DNA of 64,000 bases from Chloroflexota bacterium (GTDB lineage: Bacteria; Chloroflexota; Anaerolineae; J102), in assembly GCA_029782215.1 (NCBI GenBank), contig JAKOVD010000079.1:199884-263883 (forward strand), written 5' to 3'. This document shows positions 63,796 to 64,000 of this stretch, piece by piece. The translations under genes were made by a program, and so were the position numbers. The notes below the pieces were generated by a model, which did no database searches, was not told the origin of the DNA, and saw nothing but the letters and a program-made list of their open reading frames with translations. Positions within the stretch are counted from its first letter, which is position 1; each line of letters opens with the position of its first letter.

Positions 63796-64000
63796 ATGCT
63801 ACGCAGAGACAATCGTCAGGAACGGCGTGAAGAGCGCCGCGAGGGCGGACCCGGCGGCCCGGGCGGCGGCGGCGCCACCCACTATCAGATGCGCCAGAAG
63901 ATGTTCGCCATCGGCGACGACTTCTGGATCGAGAACGACCGCGGCGAGAAGGTGTACAAGGTGGACGGCAAGGCGCTGCGCATCCGCCAGACCCTGATCA
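63796..64000 (+). CDS. LURP-one-related (Tubby-like C-terminal fold) protein, 3'-truncated by the window
   Basis: The first 68 codons are visible, ATG preceded by CGGAGGTAAGCACAA. A basic, Gly-rich lead (RRDNRQERREERREGGPGGP) is followed by YQMRQKMFAIGDDFWIENDR then GEKVYKVDGKALRIRQTLI. That run is the start of LURP-one/DUF567 proteins. These beta-barrel proteins resemble plasma-membrane phospholipid scramblases and Tubby domains. The gene follows the P-type ATPase by about 100 bases. Confidence 0.88.
   Translation, partial: MLRRDNRQERREERREGGPGGPGGGGATHYQMRQKMFAIGDDFWIENDRGEKVYKVDGKALRIRQTLI

Overview
The window looks like a chromosomal segment of a Chloroflexota bacterium, probably of the Anaerolineae/Caldilineae type. 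This is inferred from the GC-rich coding style, the many exported proteins with Thr/Pro linkers, two large secreted proteins ending in a YLPLV-R-like tail, PTPS-related polytopic membrane proteins, a MalT-like LuxR ATPase, and the dispersed GTAGGGGCG palindromes and short tandem repeats. No rRNA or taxonomic marker is present, so the assignment is an inference.

Region 1 (1-10,662) is the 3' part of a type I-C CRISPR-Cas locus. It holds the end of cas8c with an internal start for the small subunit Cas11c, then cas7c, a cas4 with a one-base frameshift, cas1, cas2, and a leader containing four inverted repeats. The array has 92 recognisable 34-nt repeats plus one decayed repeat. Repeats 1-80 carry loop TTCGC. 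Repeats 81-91 carry TACAC and repeat 92 carries TACGT. cas3 and cas5 would lie upstream of the window.

Region 2 (10.7-29.4 kb) is mostly housekeeping. In order it contains a PLP-dependent Cys/Met enzyme, tRNA-Pro(TGG), a DUF5107-like lipoprotein, an M28-type peptidase, an inositol monophosphatase, a TPR protein, groES-groEL behind a consensus promoter and CIRCE, and a sulP-memo pair. These are followed by yccF, a molybdopterin-domain protein, a truncated RAYT between GTAG-headed palindromes, a DUF488 remnant, hyuA, an isocitrate/isopropylmalate-type dehydrogenase and an xpt-like phosphoribosyltransferase behind a possible attenuator.

Region 3 (29.4-41.4 kb) starts with a run of polytopic membrane proteins, the first probably read from a leaderless mRNA, and a zinc-ribbon/TM/LysM protein. 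It continues with HIT and MtaB on the minus strand, an ArsA/Get3 ATPase, a secreted DNRLRE-type protein and a zinc alcohol dehydrogenase.

Region 4 (41.5-64 kb) is an arginine/amine and membrane-signalling neighbourhood. One end has a basic amino-acid decarboxylase with a receiver-like domain and an APC antiporter. The other end has a MalT-like regulator, a YfcC/ArcD-type carrier, a carbamate-kinase C-terminal remnant, arginine deiminase, a P-type ATPase lacking the usual Ca2+ ligands and a LURP-one-like protein. Between them lie a 1325-residue secreted beta-propeller protein and a phosphatase / lipid kinase / pentameric ligand-gated ion channel set. The channel carries a duplicated N-terminal sensor region. 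A functional link between amine-producing decarboxylation and this channel is an attractive but untested hypothesis.
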